This document shows positions 17,303 through 25,111 of a stretch of DNA of 64,000 nt, in pieces. The DNA comes from Tenacibaculum sp. MAR_2009_124. Its GTDB lineage: Bacteria; Bacteroidota; Bacteroidia; Flavobacteriales; Flavobacteriaceae. The notes beneath the pieces are model-generated. The model was not told the DNA's origin and did not search any database. It saw only the letters and a program-made list of their open reading frames with translations. A program made the position numbers and the translations under genes. How positions within the stretch are numbered: the stretch's first letter is position 1; each line of letters begins with the position of its first letter. Location of the stretch: contig NZ_FNSF01000007.1 of the NCBI RefSeq assembly GCF_900105455.1, positions 434,001-498,000 on the forward strand. The letters are read 5' to 3'.

Positions 17303-17390
17303 GATTTTAGCAAAAACTATGTATATTAGCTAATATTATTAGTGTAAAGATAGTGATTATTTTAATAATTGCAAATAAAATTAGCAAAAT
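17303..17390. promoter_or_regulatory. Operator-like palindrome and TTAGC half-sites between divergent regulator and PspA cluster
   Basis: A perfect 14-bp palindrome ATATTAGCTAATAT lies at 17323-17336. Two further TTAGC half-sites, each followed by AAAA, occur at 17307-17311 and 17381-17385. The last is 5 bp before the ATG of the XRE regulator. The arrangement suits autoregulation by that protein and control of the divergent PspA cluster. No clear TAnnTTTG promoter core is visible on either strand of the 240-bp gap, so the promoters themselves are not placed. Confidence 0.5.
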
Positions 17391-18143
17391 ATGTCGTTTT
17401 TTGGTAAAAATATTAAAAAGATAAGAGGTGTTAAAGGATTGAGTCAACAAGCATTTGCGGAGTTGTTTGGCCTGAAAAGAGCGACTTTAGGGGCTTATGA
17501 AGAAGGGAGGAGTGAACCGAAAATTGAAACAATAATTAAAATTGCTAATTATTTTAGCATAATTATAGATGACTTGCTAACGGCTGAGTTAACAGTAAAT
17601 CAGTTGTTGCAATTTAAAGGGAGTTTAACATTGGAGGTTGAGAAGTTCGAAAAAGAGAAAATGACAGACATACCTATAATAACGAATAAAAACCAAAATG
17701 ACTATATAAAGTATTTTGATAAACCGAAATTTATAAAAGATTTACCAGTAGTTTCTCTTCCAATTACTACTGAATTGGAGCTTAGGGCTTTTACCGTGAA
17801 TAATTTAGAAATGACTTCTAATGAAAATGGAGTTTATCCTAATGATTTTGTTGTTGGAGAAAAATACCCTGTGAAGAAACTAAACTCTTTGAAGGCAGAA
17901 AACTTGATGCTTGTTTTAGTGGAGGAAGAGTTGGTGCTAAGGCATGCGACTATTGAAGGAAAGGAGTTAGTGTTAAAGGCAGCTCATAAAAATATAGAAG
18001 ATAAGAAGTTTTTGCTCTCTGAAGTGAAGGAGTTGTGGTTGGTAAAGAGTACTTTTTTAAGAAGAGTTCCTGAGTTTAGAAATCCGTTTGAAGATAAATT
18101 GTATTTTTTAGAGAGGGAATTTTCGAAACTAAAAAACAAGTAA
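17391..18143 (+). CDS. XRE-family regulator with degenerate S24/LexA-like C-terminal domain
   Basis: The 250-residue protein begins with a Cro/CI helix-turn-helix (about 6-60: LSQQAFAELFGLKRATLGAYEEGRSEPKIETIIKIANYF). A linker follows, then a C-terminal beta-rich domain (about 120-220) whose strand order resembles the CI/LexA S24 fold. The usual catalytic Ser position (GDSM) reads NNLEM at 137-141, and the Lys position (VFKRV) reads LVLRHA, so self-cleavage looks impossible. It may instead sense a ligand or simply dimerise. It is transcribed divergently from the PspA/flotillin cluster and is the obvious candidate regulator. Confidence 0.85.
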   Translation: MSFFGKNIKKIRGVKGLSQQAFAELFGLKRATLGAYEEGRSEPKIETIIKIANYFSIIIDDLLTAELTVNQLLQFKGSLTLEVEKFEKEKMTDIPIITNKNQNDYIKYFDKPKFIKDLPVVSLPITTELELRAFTVNNLEMTSNENGVYPNDFVVGEKYPVKKLNSLKAENLMLVLVEEELVLRHATIEGKELVLKAAHKNIEDKKFLLSEVKELWLVKSTFLRRVPEFRNPFEDKLYFLEREFSKLKNK

Positions 18144-18200
18144 TTCCAATGTGTAAGTGGTATAATTCTAGTTTTTCAACTAATAATAAGATATTATAAT

Positions 18201-18245
18201 AGGTGAGTTTGGTGTAAGAGTCTATACCAAACTCACCTTTTTTAT
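18201..18245 (+). terminator. Intrinsic terminator between the XRE regulator and the PSD-family gene
   Basis: AGGTGAGTTTGGT (18201-18213) and ACCAAACTCACCT (18226-18238) form a perfect 13-bp stem with a 12-nt loop. A T-rich tract follows on the plus strand (18238-18243). It ends the regulator transcript; the convergent decarboxylase stops 13 bp further on. Confidence 0.85.
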
Positions 18246-18257
18246 TATTTGTATAAT

Positions 18258-19535
18258 TTATTTATTCCAATAAACAGCAGTCTGTCCATATTGAAAATGT
18301 ATTGGTTCATGCCCTGGGTCATTTTTAAACATGTATAATTCACTAGGTGGTTTTTGAAATAACATGATAATGTCAGATCCTCCAAATCTAAATTTCCCAA
18401 ATTCTTGTCCTTTTACAACTTCTTTTCCTTGTAATTCAGTGTACATATCAACTCCAGAAACTTGACACATTCCAATAGGTAAAATAGCTACTTTACCAAC
18501 TACTGGTCCAGCATCCATAACTACTAAACCTCTAGCTTGAGTAAACTCATAGCCATCTTCTGCACCATCTGGAGCATCCCATTGTCCGTTTTCTTGTAGT
18601 TCAACGTTTAAATATACTTTTCCTTCTACAGGGATTATTTCTAATACTTCTCCACTAACTGGAGTGTGGAATCTATGGTAGTCAAATGGACTTAAAAAGT
18701 AATGAATGAATGTTCCTCCGTAAAAATCAGAAGCGTACTCACTTTCTTGTAAAAGCTCGTCAATAGTTCCAATACTGTGAGTGCCCTTTAAAGAAACGCG
18801 TGTGTGTTTACCATTTGATTCCAATACATTTCCCTGGTCATCTATTGGGTAGTATTGTTTATAAGTACAATCAGCTGGTGAAACAATGTTTTCATTGTTT
18901 TCAGGATCTGAAATTGGACGCAAAGGACTTAGTCCAGTTTCTGGGTCGGCATGATTGAATTCTCTGTAGAAAAATTCATTAAAAGTGTTCCAGCTTCTTT
19001 CGTTATCCGCATATAAATGAAAATTATACATCGAGTCATGTTTGAATGAAAGTAAGCTTTCTTTTGTTAAAGATTCTTCAGTATCTAAAAATGTTCCCCA
19101 AGCATTTGCGAAATCGACTAACCAATTGGCAAATTTCTCAAAACTTTGCATGGTTAGATTGGTTCCAGGTATTTTTTGGTCAATTAGCCAGTATGATTGA
19201 CATAATAAATCATATACTTTTTGGTTGTAACCGTTTTGTTGTCCATTGCTTTTCCATGCATTAGGATATTCAGGGTCATTACTTTCGTTTGGAATTAAAC
19301 GTACATATAAGTCTAGGTAATCCAGATAATGGTTTGTTGTTGTTGGCCAACCATTTCCTTGAAAAACATTATCAATGGCTTTGTATAAATCTGCATTTAA
19401 TTTCTTTTTAGCGGATTCTACTGCAATGTTTAATGAAGCAATTAACGCTGCTTCCATTTTTGGGTCTTCTGAAAGAATTTCCTGCAAAGAGGCTACTACA
19501 GGTTCGTGAGTAGACTGTGAAATAAGTGTTTCCAT
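18258..19535 (-). CDS. Phosphatidylserine decarboxylase family protein with N-terminal PSDC-associated domain (PsiD-like)
   Basis: The 425-residue protein has an N-terminal helical 'decarboxylase-associated' domain (about 30-165). A PSD catalytic domain follows (about 200-415) with FNEFFYREF, the DYHRFHTPVSG histidine motif near 290 and the C-terminal GKFRFGGSD motif, where the Ser would be cleaved to give the pyruvoyl group. It lacks the N-terminal membrane helix of housekeeping PSD. This domain layout is shared with fungal PsiD, which decarboxylates tryptophan, so the substrate may be an amino acid and not phosphatidylserine. The motif is GGSD where bona fide PSD has LGST. It appears monocistronic. 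Confidence 0.85.
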   Translation of the reverse strand: METLISQSTHEPVVASLQEILSEDPKMEAALIASLNIAVESAKKKLNADLYKAIDNVFQGNGWPTTTNHYLDYLDLYVRLIPNESNDPEYPNAWKSNGQQNGYNQKVYDLLCQSYWLIDQKIPGTNLTMQSFEKFANWLVDFANAWGTFLDTEESLTKESLLSFKHDSMYNFHLYADNERSWNTFNEFFYREFNHADPETGLSPLRPISDPENNENIVSPADCTYKQYYPIDDQGNVLESNGKHTRVSLKGTHSIGTIDELLQESEYASDFYGGTFIHYFLSPFDYHRFHTPVSGEVLEIIPVEGKVYLNVELQENGQWDAPDGAEDGYEFTQARGLVVMDAGPVVGKVAILPIGMCQVSGVDMYTELQGKEVVKGQEFGKFRFGGSDIIMLFQKPPSELYMFKNDPGHEPIHFQYGQTAVYWNK

Positions 19536-20026
19536 ATTGATTGGTTTTTAATGTTTTAAGGTCGTTACTCAAAGGTGAGAAAAACAAAAACATCTTTAGG
19601 ATAAAATGTCACAAAGGAGAGGTTTTCATGTATAGTAGCTTTAAAATGAGGTACAAATGTTTTAATTGAAGTGAGATGGTTAAAGATGAGCTTCATAATT
19701 TACACCAGCTATGATTTGAAATTACAGTAAAACAAAATGATGATTTTTTCGTTATTCGAGTTTTAAAAATAGAGCATAGCTTTAGTTAATTTTTTTTCAA
19801 AAGAAGAAGAAGAAAGGAAAAAGGGTGTTTTATTATGGTGATTTCAACTGGTAAATGGTATTAATATAGAATGCTTTGAAAATGATTTCAGCTAGGTGTT
19901 CTGAAAGCTTTTATCAGGATGGTTTGTTAGTTGACGAATTGTTGACTTCAAATCGAGGTGTTGTTTATTGTTTTTTAGGAAAATTAAAAAGTTTAAAAGA
20001 GTTCTATATCAATAAAGAAGATAATG
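19536..20026. other. Gene-free stretch upstream of the PSD-family and NDH-2 genes
   Basis: About 490 bp of AT-rich sequence between two divergent genes. I see no RNA gene, repeat or convincing ORF. A 63-codon frame with a TTG start (19876-20067) overlaps the NDH-2 promoter and is not supported. Confidence 0.5.
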
Positions 20027-20058
20027 TTGAAGAAGAAATTATCTTTTTCTTAAATTTG
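20027..20058 (+). promoter_or_regulatory. Bacteroidota-type promoter for the NDH-2 operon
   Basis: A -7 element TAAATTTG (20051-20058, consensus TAnnTTTG) is preceded by TTG at 20027-20029 with a 21-bp spacer, within the 17-23 bp range of flavobacterial promoters. The predicted start point is about 15 bp before the ATG at 20079. Confidence 0.55.
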
Positions 20059-20078
20059 TTTTACTAAAATTTAATTGT

Positions 20079-21383
20079 ATGAATATACCTCAAACCAGTG
20101 CTCCAAGAGTTGTAATTGTTGGAGGAGGATTTGCAGGATTGGCGGCTGCTCGGGGATTAGAAGAGCAAGAACTTCAAGTAGTTTTAATCGATAAACATAA
20201 TTATCATACGTTTCAACCTTTATTATATCAAGTAGCAACAGGTGGGTTAGAGCCAGATAGTATTGCTTTTCCATTAAGAAAGAGATTTAACGATGTAGAA
20301 AATTTTTATTTTAGGTTAGCTGAAGTAGTCAAAGTAGATTCGGAAAGCAATAAATTAGAGACAACTATTGGGTGTATTGAGTATGATATTTTGATTTTAG
20401 CAACGGGTTCAACAACGAATTTTTTTGATAATACTAATGTTCAGAAATATTCAATGGAAATGAAATCTGTCCCTCAAGCACTGAATATAAGAAGTCTGGT
20501 ATTAGAAAATTTTGAAGAAGCTTTACTCGAATCAAATTTAGAAAAGAGATTGGCTTTAATGAATTTCGTTATTGTTGGAGGAGGTCCTACTGGGGTTGAG
20601 TTGGCAGGTGCGTTAGCAGAAATGAAAAAAGGAATTTTGCCGAAAGATTATCCCGATTTGGATATTAGGCAAATGAAAATAAACCTGATTCAGAGTAGTG
20701 GAGAGTTGTTGAAAGGAATGAGCAGTAAAGCTTCAAAAAAAGCTGAGGACTTTTTAAGAAAATTGGGGGTGGATGTATGGAAAAATTTGAGAGTACTTGA
20801 TTATGATGGAGAGACAGTAATGACGAACGGAGAAGATCATTTTAAAACACAAACCGTTATTTGGGCTGCGGGTGTTAAAGGAGCTTTGATTGATGGTATG
20901 CATGTGGATTGTATTCTGGAAAGGCCTTGTCGAGTTAAGGTTGATAAATATAGTAGAGTAGATGGGTATGATAATATTTATGCGGTTGGAGATGTTGCTT
21001 GTATGAAAACGGAGTCTTATGAGTATGGTCACCCAATGATGGCACAGCCGGCTATTCAACAGGGTAGATTAGTAGCAAAGAATGTAATTGCCGAATTAAA
21101 AGGAAACGCTCAGAAAGAATTTATTTATAAAGATAGAGGTTCAATGGCAACCATTGGAAGGAATAAGGCTGTGGTGGATTTACCAAAATGGAAGTTTCAA
21201 GGTGTTTTTGCTTGGTTTGTTTGGATGTTTGTTCACCTGTTTTCTCTAATAGGTTTTAGAAATAAAGTGATCGTGTTTATGAATTGGGTATATAATTATA
21301 TTCGTTTTGATCGCGAAACTAGATTAATTATTAGGCCTTACAAAAGGAAGAATAAATATTCATTTAATAAAGAACATGTCTAA
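20079..21383 (+). CDS. ndh: Type II NADH:quinone oxidoreductase (NDH-2-like FAD protein)
   Basis: The 434-residue flavoprotein has an FAD-binding Rossmann motif VIVGGGFAGLAAARGL (about 11-26), the HNYHTFQPLLYQVATGGL segment typical of NDH-2, and a second dinucleotide motif FVIVGGGPTGVELAG (about 163-177). A late FAD motif IYAVGDVA (about 302-309) and an amphipathic C-terminal region (FVWMFVHLFSLIGF) anchor it to the membrane. It oxidises NADH and reduces quinone without proton pumping. It starts an operon with a zinc-ribbon protein, a small membrane protein and an AraC-GyrI regulator; the next gene overlaps by 8 bp. Confidence 0.92.
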   Translation: MNIPQTSAPRVVIVGGGFAGLAAARGLEEQELQVVLIDKHNYHTFQPLLYQVATGGLEPDSIAFPLRKRFNDVENFYFRLAEVVKVDSESNKLETTIGCIEYDILILATGSTTNFFDNTNVQKYSMEMKSVPQALNIRSLVLENFEEALLESNLEKRLALMNFVIVGGGPTGVELAGALAEMKKGILPKDYPDLDIRQMKINLIQSSGELLKGMSSKASKKAEDFLRKLGVDVWKNLRVLDYDGETVMTNGEDHFKTQTVIWAAGVKGALIDGMHVDCILERPCRVKVDKYSRVDGYDNIYAVGDVACMKTESYEYGHPMMAQPAIQQGRLVAKNVIAELKGNAQKEFIYKDRGSMATIGRNKAVVDLPKWKFQGVFAWFVWMFVHLFSLIGFRNKVIVFMNWVYNYIRFDRETRLIIRPYKRKNKYSFNKEHV

Positions 21384-21687
21384 AACAAACTCAATGGTAA
21401 AATGTAAGCACTGTGGTGTGTTTACAGAAAATTCGGACTATTGTAAAAATTGTGGTGCTCTTATATCCTTTAAAAAGGAAAGAGAGTTGAGGGTAGAATC
21501 GTTTAAACAACAGCAAATCGATGAAGCCAAATTAGAGCTTGAAAACCCGAGTTTTGCGATTAGGTTAATGCAACATCCTAATTTTTTGTGTAAAATAGGA
21601 GGTTGGATTTTGCATTCTGTATTTTTAGTTATTAGTGCAATAGGAGCTTTTCTTGCTTGGTTTATCGCTATGGTTGCCGCTGGTTAA
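21376..21687 (+). CDS. Small zinc-ribbon membrane protein
   Basis: The 103-residue protein has an N-terminal zinc ribbon CKHCGVFTENSDYCKNCGALI (two CxxC pairs at about 10-13 and 24-27). A charged helix follows, and then a C-terminal hydrophobic helix pair (about 72-102). The ribbon should face the cytoplasm. Function is unknown. It overlaps the NDH-2 stop by 8 bp and is followed directly by another membrane protein gene. Confidence 0.8.
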   Translation: MSKTNSMVKCKHCGVFTENSDYCKNCGALISFKKERELRVESFKQQQIDEAKLELENPSFAIRLMQHPNFLCKIGGWILHSVFLVISAIGAFLAWFIAMVAAG

Positions 21688-21697
21688 TTTGGGGTTT

Positions 21698-22066
21698 TTG
21701 AAAAAAACTGACTACATATTTAAATACTTTTGGTTTTCCTGTGTTCTTGGAGTATTGGTATATTGTTTACAAAAGTTAAATATAGAACTTTCCTCATTTA
21801 TTCAGTTTTATCTTAATGATTTTTTAATTATTCCTATCGTATTAACAATCTGTCTTTATGTTGTTAGAAGGTTGTTGGGGTATAATAACTATAAAATACC
21901 TGTTCTTTATATTTTGTATATCTGTTGTGGCTATGCTATATTTTTTGAGTATTATTTGCCAGGGCTTTTAGACAGGTATACTTCGGATATTATGGATGTT
22001 ATTTTATATTTTTTTGGAGGAGGAGTATTTTATTTTCTTCAAAGAAACACTAAAACTATAGTATAA
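21698..22066 (+). CDS. Small four-helix membrane protein ('magnesium citrate secondary transporter'-type label)
   Basis: About 122 residues with four hydrophobic helices (for example YFWFSCVLGVLVYCLQ and DFLIIPIVLTICLYVVRRLL). I chose the TTG at 21698, giving MKKTDYIFKYFW, because it clears the preceding gene. An upstream in-frame ATG at 21653 would overlap it by 35 bp. Homologues in Bacteroidota are sometimes labelled magnesium-citrate transporters, but nothing here proves transport. It lies 2 bp before the AraC-GyrI gene, hence same operon. Confidence 0.7.
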   Translation: MKKTDYIFKYFWFSCVLGVLVYCLQKLNIELSSFIQFYLNDFLIIPIVLTICLYVVRRLLGYNNYKIPVLYILYICCGYAIFFEYYLPGLLDRYTSDIMDVILYFFGGGVFYFLQRNTKTIV

Positions 22067-22068
22067 TA

Positions 22069-22974
22069 ATGGAGCCAAGTAATAGTATTGTTGGAAGGAT
22101 ATATAAGGCACTTTTGTATATCGATAAGAATTTAAATAAAAAGCTTTCTTTGGAGTTAGTAGCGAAAGAAGCGTACTTTTCACCATATCATTTTCATAGA
22201 TTGTTTTCAGCGGTAGTTGGAGAAAAATTAAATGCATATATACTACGAAAAAGGATTGAAAGAGCTATGGTTTTGTTACTTCGGAATGATGATATGTTAA
22301 TTGTTGAAATTGCTGAAAAAGTTGGGTTTGATAGTGGTTCTTCTTTTTCAAGGAGCTTTAAAAAGTTTTACGGTATGAGTCCTTCAAAGCTTAAAAAGAA
22401 GGATATTGATCGATTTAGCAAGATTTGTATAGACGAAAGCAAGGATGGTCAAGATAGGATAAAGTTTAAAAAATATATTAGCAATATAAATAATCATTTA
22501 AATTTTATTCAGATGAAAGCTACTATTGAAATTAAAACACTATCAACTGTTAAAACTGCTTATATTGGTCATATAGGAAATCCTGAAAAGATAGCAAATG
22601 CTTTTAATAAATTAATTCAGTGGGCATTTCCTAAGGGGTTAATGTCGGAGAATACTCGAATGGGGACGGTATATCATGATAGTCCGAAAGTTACTGAGGC
22701 CGAAAAGTTAAGAATGAGTGCTTGTGTTTTCTTGGAAAAGGAAGTGGAGGTAAATGGAGAAGTAGGCTTGAGAGTTATTCCTGGAGGTAAGCATGTTGTT
22801 GCTCGATATGAAATAGGAGGGAGTGAGTTTCAAAAAGCTTGGGAGTCTGTTTTCGTATGGTTGTCGGAAAAAGGTTTTAAACCTCATGGTGAGCCTTTTG
22901 AAATCTATTACAACGATTATAATACACACCCTGAGAAAAAGTTTATTGTGGATATTTGTGTTCCTGTCGAATAA
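22069..22974 (+). CDS. AraC-family regulator with GyrI-like ligand-binding domain
   Basis: The 301-residue protein has two AraC helix-turn-helix motifs in the first 110 residues (LSLELVAKEAYFSPYHFHRLF, then IVEIAEKVGFDSGSSFSRSFKKFYGMSPSKLKK). A GyrI-like/SOUL-type effector domain follows (about 150-300), ending EIYYNDYNTHPEKKFIVDICVPV. Such proteins (Rob, BmrR-like domain) bind small hydrophobic or drug-like molecules. It is the last gene of the NDH-2 operon and is followed by a strong hairpin. Confidence 0.92.
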   Translation: MEPSNSIVGRIYKALLYIDKNLNKKLSLELVAKEAYFSPYHFHRLFSAVVGEKLNAYILRKRIERAMVLLLRNDDMLIVEIAEKVGFDSGSSFSRSFKKFYGMSPSKLKKKDIDRFSKICIDESKDGQDRIKFKKYISNINNHLNFIQMKATIEIKTLSTVKTAYIGHIGNPEKIANAFNKLIQWAFPKGLMSENTRMGTVYHDSPKVTEAEKLRMSACVFLEKEVEVNGEVGLRVIPGGKHVVARYEIGGSEFQKAWESVFVWLSEKGFKPHGEPFEIYYNDYNTHPEKKFIVDICVPVE

Positions 22975-22985
22975 ATTATAAGAAT

Positions 22986-23043
22986 AATTATCAGTTATCT
23001 GGACATTGCAAAGCGTAAGTATTGATAACTGATAATTTTATTT
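22986..23043. terminator. Bidirectional terminator between convergent AraC-GyrI and DUF6428 genes
   Basis: AATTATCAGTTATC (22986-22999) pairs perfectly with GATAACTGATAATT (23024-23037), a 14-bp stem with a 24-nt loop, followed by TTATTTT on the plus strand. It sits exactly between the convergent stops. Confidence 0.75.
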
Positions 23044-23046
23044 TGA

Positions 23047-23520
23047 TTAACAGCACCCAGATCCTGGGGCACATGAAGTTTCGGTGTTATTAAGGCTTGA
23101 TAATTTAACTTTAGGTTTTTCTTGCGGTGTTATACCGCATTGGTCTTCAGCTAAGCAAGCCGTAGCTTTATTTGTGAGAAGAAAATTGGTTCCATTAAAA
23201 TCTAAATTATATTTACCAATTGTATCATTTTGATACTCAACTTCAATTTCAAGATCTTCTAACTGTAGTGTTTTTTCAGATAATTCAATAATGTGGATTA
23301 GTTTTTCTGGGTGTAATCGATGGTCGTAGTCATCTTTATTCCATAGCTGAAAATTAATAACTTCTTCATTTCTAAGCGTTCCTCCGCAATCAATAAAGTG
23401 TTTGGATACTTTGCCGACTTCGGTAACATGAAAATGTGAAGGAACTAAGTTTCCATTGGGTAATTCAAAGGCGATTGTCTCTAAATTTTGAAGGTAATTT
23501 TTTATTTCTGAAAGTTTCAT
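23047..23520 (-). CDS. DUF6428 family protein of the arsenic-type operon
   Basis: The 157-residue soluble protein is beta-rich in the middle (LVPSHFHVTEVGKVSKHFIDCGGTLRNEEVINFQLW) and ends in a Cys-rich tail, CAPGSGCC. The family accompanies arsR and arsenate-reductase-like genes in Bacteroidota. The exact role is unknown; the tail Cys residues could bind arsenite or a metal (inference). It lies 6 bp downstream of the PTP gene. Confidence 0.82.
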   Translation of the reverse strand: MKLSEIKNYLQNLETIAFELPNGNLVPSHFHVTEVGKVSKHFIDCGGTLRNEEVINFQLWNKDDYDHRLHPEKLIHIIELSEKTLQLEDLEIEVEYQNDTIGKYNLDFNGTNFLLTNKATACLAEDQCGITPQEKPKVKLSSLNNTETSCAPGSGCC

Positions 23521-23526
23521 AAAGTG

Positions 23527-24135
23527 TTATTTTATTTGAGATAATACGTAATATAGCTCCGTTGCTATTTGAGTGCTTCTTTCTAAATACTTTTCATCCT
23601 GGAGTGGTGTGTTGTCAAAAGCTTTAGGGTCCTCAAATGTTAATGGAATTTTGTTGTCGGTACCTAAAACTAGCGGGCATCCTTCATCTGCTTGGGAGCA
23701 GGTCATAATAGCGATGAAATTTGATTTTGGATTGAAATCGCTAAAATATTCTTTCGAAAAACCAATAATTGGTGCTGTGTTTGAATCGTATTTTATTGCA
23801 TGTATAGGGTTTTTTCCTTGTGAAATAGTTTGAATATTAAACCCTTGGTCTTTTAGCGTTTTAATGATAGGGGAAGCAATAGCTGTTGATTCAGTACCAC
23901 CGCTATAGCAAAATACTTTGTCTAAATTGAAAAAGTTAGCCAAAGTTTGCATCCATATTTGTGATAAATGACTTCTTCTGGAGTTGTGGGTACATATAAA
24001 GTTTAAGTTTATATTTTTTTGCTCATCTTTTTTAGATTGCAAAAGTTGAGCAAAAGAATTTAATAGTACTGTTCTTTCTTTTGGTATAGACGATACTTTT
24101 AAGTTTTGAATAGTCTTAGTTAAATTAGTATTCAT
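23527..24135 (-). CDS. arsC: Arsenate reductase-like low-molecular-weight protein tyrosine phosphatase
   Basis: The 202-residue protein has the P-loop CTHNSRRS at 48-55 (CX5RS of LMW-PTP/thioredoxin-type ArsC) after the strand NLNFI. A later segment, IMTCSQADEGCP, supplies the conserved acidic and Cys residues. ArsC of this fold reduces arsenate to arsenite; the same fold also dephosphorylates proteins. The operon context (ArsR upstream, DUF6428 downstream) favours arsenic. An operator-like site lies just upstream (24141-24160). A paralogue is at 56766-57407. Confidence 0.82.
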   Translation of the reverse strand: MNTNLTKTIQNLKVSSIPKERTVLLNSFAQLLQSKKDEQKNINLNFICTHNSRRSHLSQIWMQTLANFFNLDKVFCYSGGTESTAIASPIIKTLKDQGFNIQTISQGKNPIHAIKYDSNTAPIIGFSKEYFSDFNPKSNFIAIMTCSQADEGCPLVLGTDNKIPLTFEDPKAFDNTPLQDEKYLERSTQIATELYYVLSQIK

Positions 24136-24140
24136 TTTTT

Positions 24141-24160
24141 ATTGTAATATTGCGATTAAT
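24141..24160. promoter_or_regulatory. ArsR operator-like site upstream of the arsC-DUF6428 genes
   Basis: ATTGTAATATTGCGATTAAT shares GTAATATTGC plus a following RAT with the minus-strand reading of the site before arsR (24519-24536). Two matching sites before two genes of one regulon suggest ArsR binding. Confidence 0.5.
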
Positions 24161-24174
24161 GATTTAAAATTTTT

Positions 24175-24507
24175 TTAGCTGCAGCAATTTGTATCGTTAT
24201 TTGATTCGGAAAATAAAGTTAATAAAGTAGTTTGAATATTTTTCCAGTTATCAGTATCAATACAATAGCAAACACTTGTGCCTTCAATATTTCCTTTAAT
24301 GATTCCTGTATTCTTTAATTCTTTTAGATGCTGAGAAATGGTCGGTTGGGCAAGACCAATTTCATTTACTAAATCACCACAAATACATGATTCAATTTTA
24401 AGTAAGTGTTGAATTATAGCTATTCGTGCCGGGTGCCCAAGAACTTTTGCTATTTTGGCAATGGTGTTTTGCTCATCAGTAAATATTTCAGATTTGGTTA
24501 CTCCCAT
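24175..24507 (-). CDS. arsR: ArsR-family metalloregulatory repressor
   Basis: The winged-helix protein has about 110 residues from the ATG at 24507 (MGVTKSEIFTDEQ). The thiol motif ESCICGDLVNEIG sits on the recognition-helix side, followed by the helix LAQPTISQHLKELKNTGII and wing GTSVCYCID. Paired Cys in the CxC motif are the usual arsenite-binding ligands. The frame stays open to an ATG at 24549, but that would place the operator-like palindrome inside the gene, so I prefer the internal start. A Cys pair also ends the protein (NCCS). Confidence 0.88.
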   Translation of the reverse strand: MGVTKSEIFTDEQNTIAKIAKVLGHPARIAIIQHLLKIESCICGDLVNEIGLAQPTISQHLKELKNTGIIKGNIEGTSVCYCIDTDNWKNIQTTLLTLFSESNNDTNCCS

Positions 24508-24518
24508 AATTATTAATT

Positions 24519-24536
24519 GTATTATTGCAATATTAC
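24519..24536. promoter_or_regulatory. ArsR operator-like imperfect palindrome
   Basis: GTATTATTGCAATATTAC centres on the perfect 10-bp palindrome TATTGCAATA and lies 11 bp upstream of the chosen arsR start. It resembles the second site at 24141-24160, consistent with autoregulation. Confidence 0.55.
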
Positions 24537-24547
24537 GATTAAATATC

Positions 24548-24593
24548 AAAACAAAAAAGGAAAAGCCTGTTGAAAATTAACAGAAGCTCTTCC
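24548..24593 (-). terminator. Terminator after the NAD(P)H oxidoreductase gene
   Basis: On the minus strand a hairpin pairs GGAAGAGC with GCTTTTCC (one mismatch) and CTGTT with AACAG, with a 7-nt loop, across 24559-24593. A T-rich run follows (complement of 24548-24558). It begins 6 bp past the stop of the oxidoreductase gene. Confidence 0.65.
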
Positions 24594-24598
24594 ATGTA

Positions 24599-25111
24599 TT
24601 AGTTTATCAGTGTTTTAAATGTTTCTAATTGTTGTTTCGCTTCTTCATTAATCTCACTACCATCTTCCGTAAACCAACCATGAACATTACCAAGGTAATT
24701 CATTCCTAAATAGTTCGCACTTTCTTTAAAAGGCATGTAAAACCCTTTTTTTAAGTCATTTGCGCCAGAATTACTTATTACTGCCATATTCTTTCCTCGT
24801 AAAAGCCTTCCTAATTCTTTTTCTTGATATAATAAATCAGAACATCTGTCAAAAAAAACTTTTAAAATACCACTCATTGAATACCAGTAAACTGGTGTGG
24901 CAAAAATAATGGTGTCGTAGTTTGGAATTACATTTTTTACTAATGGAATAAAATCGTCGTTTGTATTTTTAAATTCGTAATCGAAATGCCCAATATTCTT
25001 AGTTTTTAAATCAACAATGTCAAAATTGTTTTCAGGATTTAAGTAGTCAATTATTTTTCTTGTATTTCCGTAACTTTTTGAGCTACCTTGAATTACAATA
25101 GTGTTTTTCAT
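24599..25111 (-). CDS. Flavodoxin-fold NAD(P)H-dependent oxidoreductase
   Basis: The 170-residue protein has the FMN phosphate-binding loop QGSSKSYGNTRKI (about 8-20) and the aromatic loop FATPVYWYSMSGILKVFFDR (about 70-89) of NADPH-dependent FMN/quinone reductases. It would reduce flavins, quinones or nitro compounds in the cytoplasm. It is transcribed as a single gene and ends at its own terminator before arsR. Confidence 0.87.
   Translation of the reverse strand: MKNTIVIQGSSKSYGNTRKIIDYLNPENNFDIVDLKTKNIGHFDYEFKNTNDDFIPLVKNVIPNYDTIIFATPVYWYSMSGILKVFFDRCSDLLYQEKELGRLLRGKNMAVISNSGANDLKKGFYMPFKESANYLGMNYLGNVHGWFTEDGSEINEEAKQQLETFKTLIN

Noticed and set aside
19876-20067. 63-residue ORF upstream of the NDH-2 gene
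   Set aside because: It has a TTG start, no recognisable features, and overlaps the well-formed NDH-2 promoter at 20027-20058.
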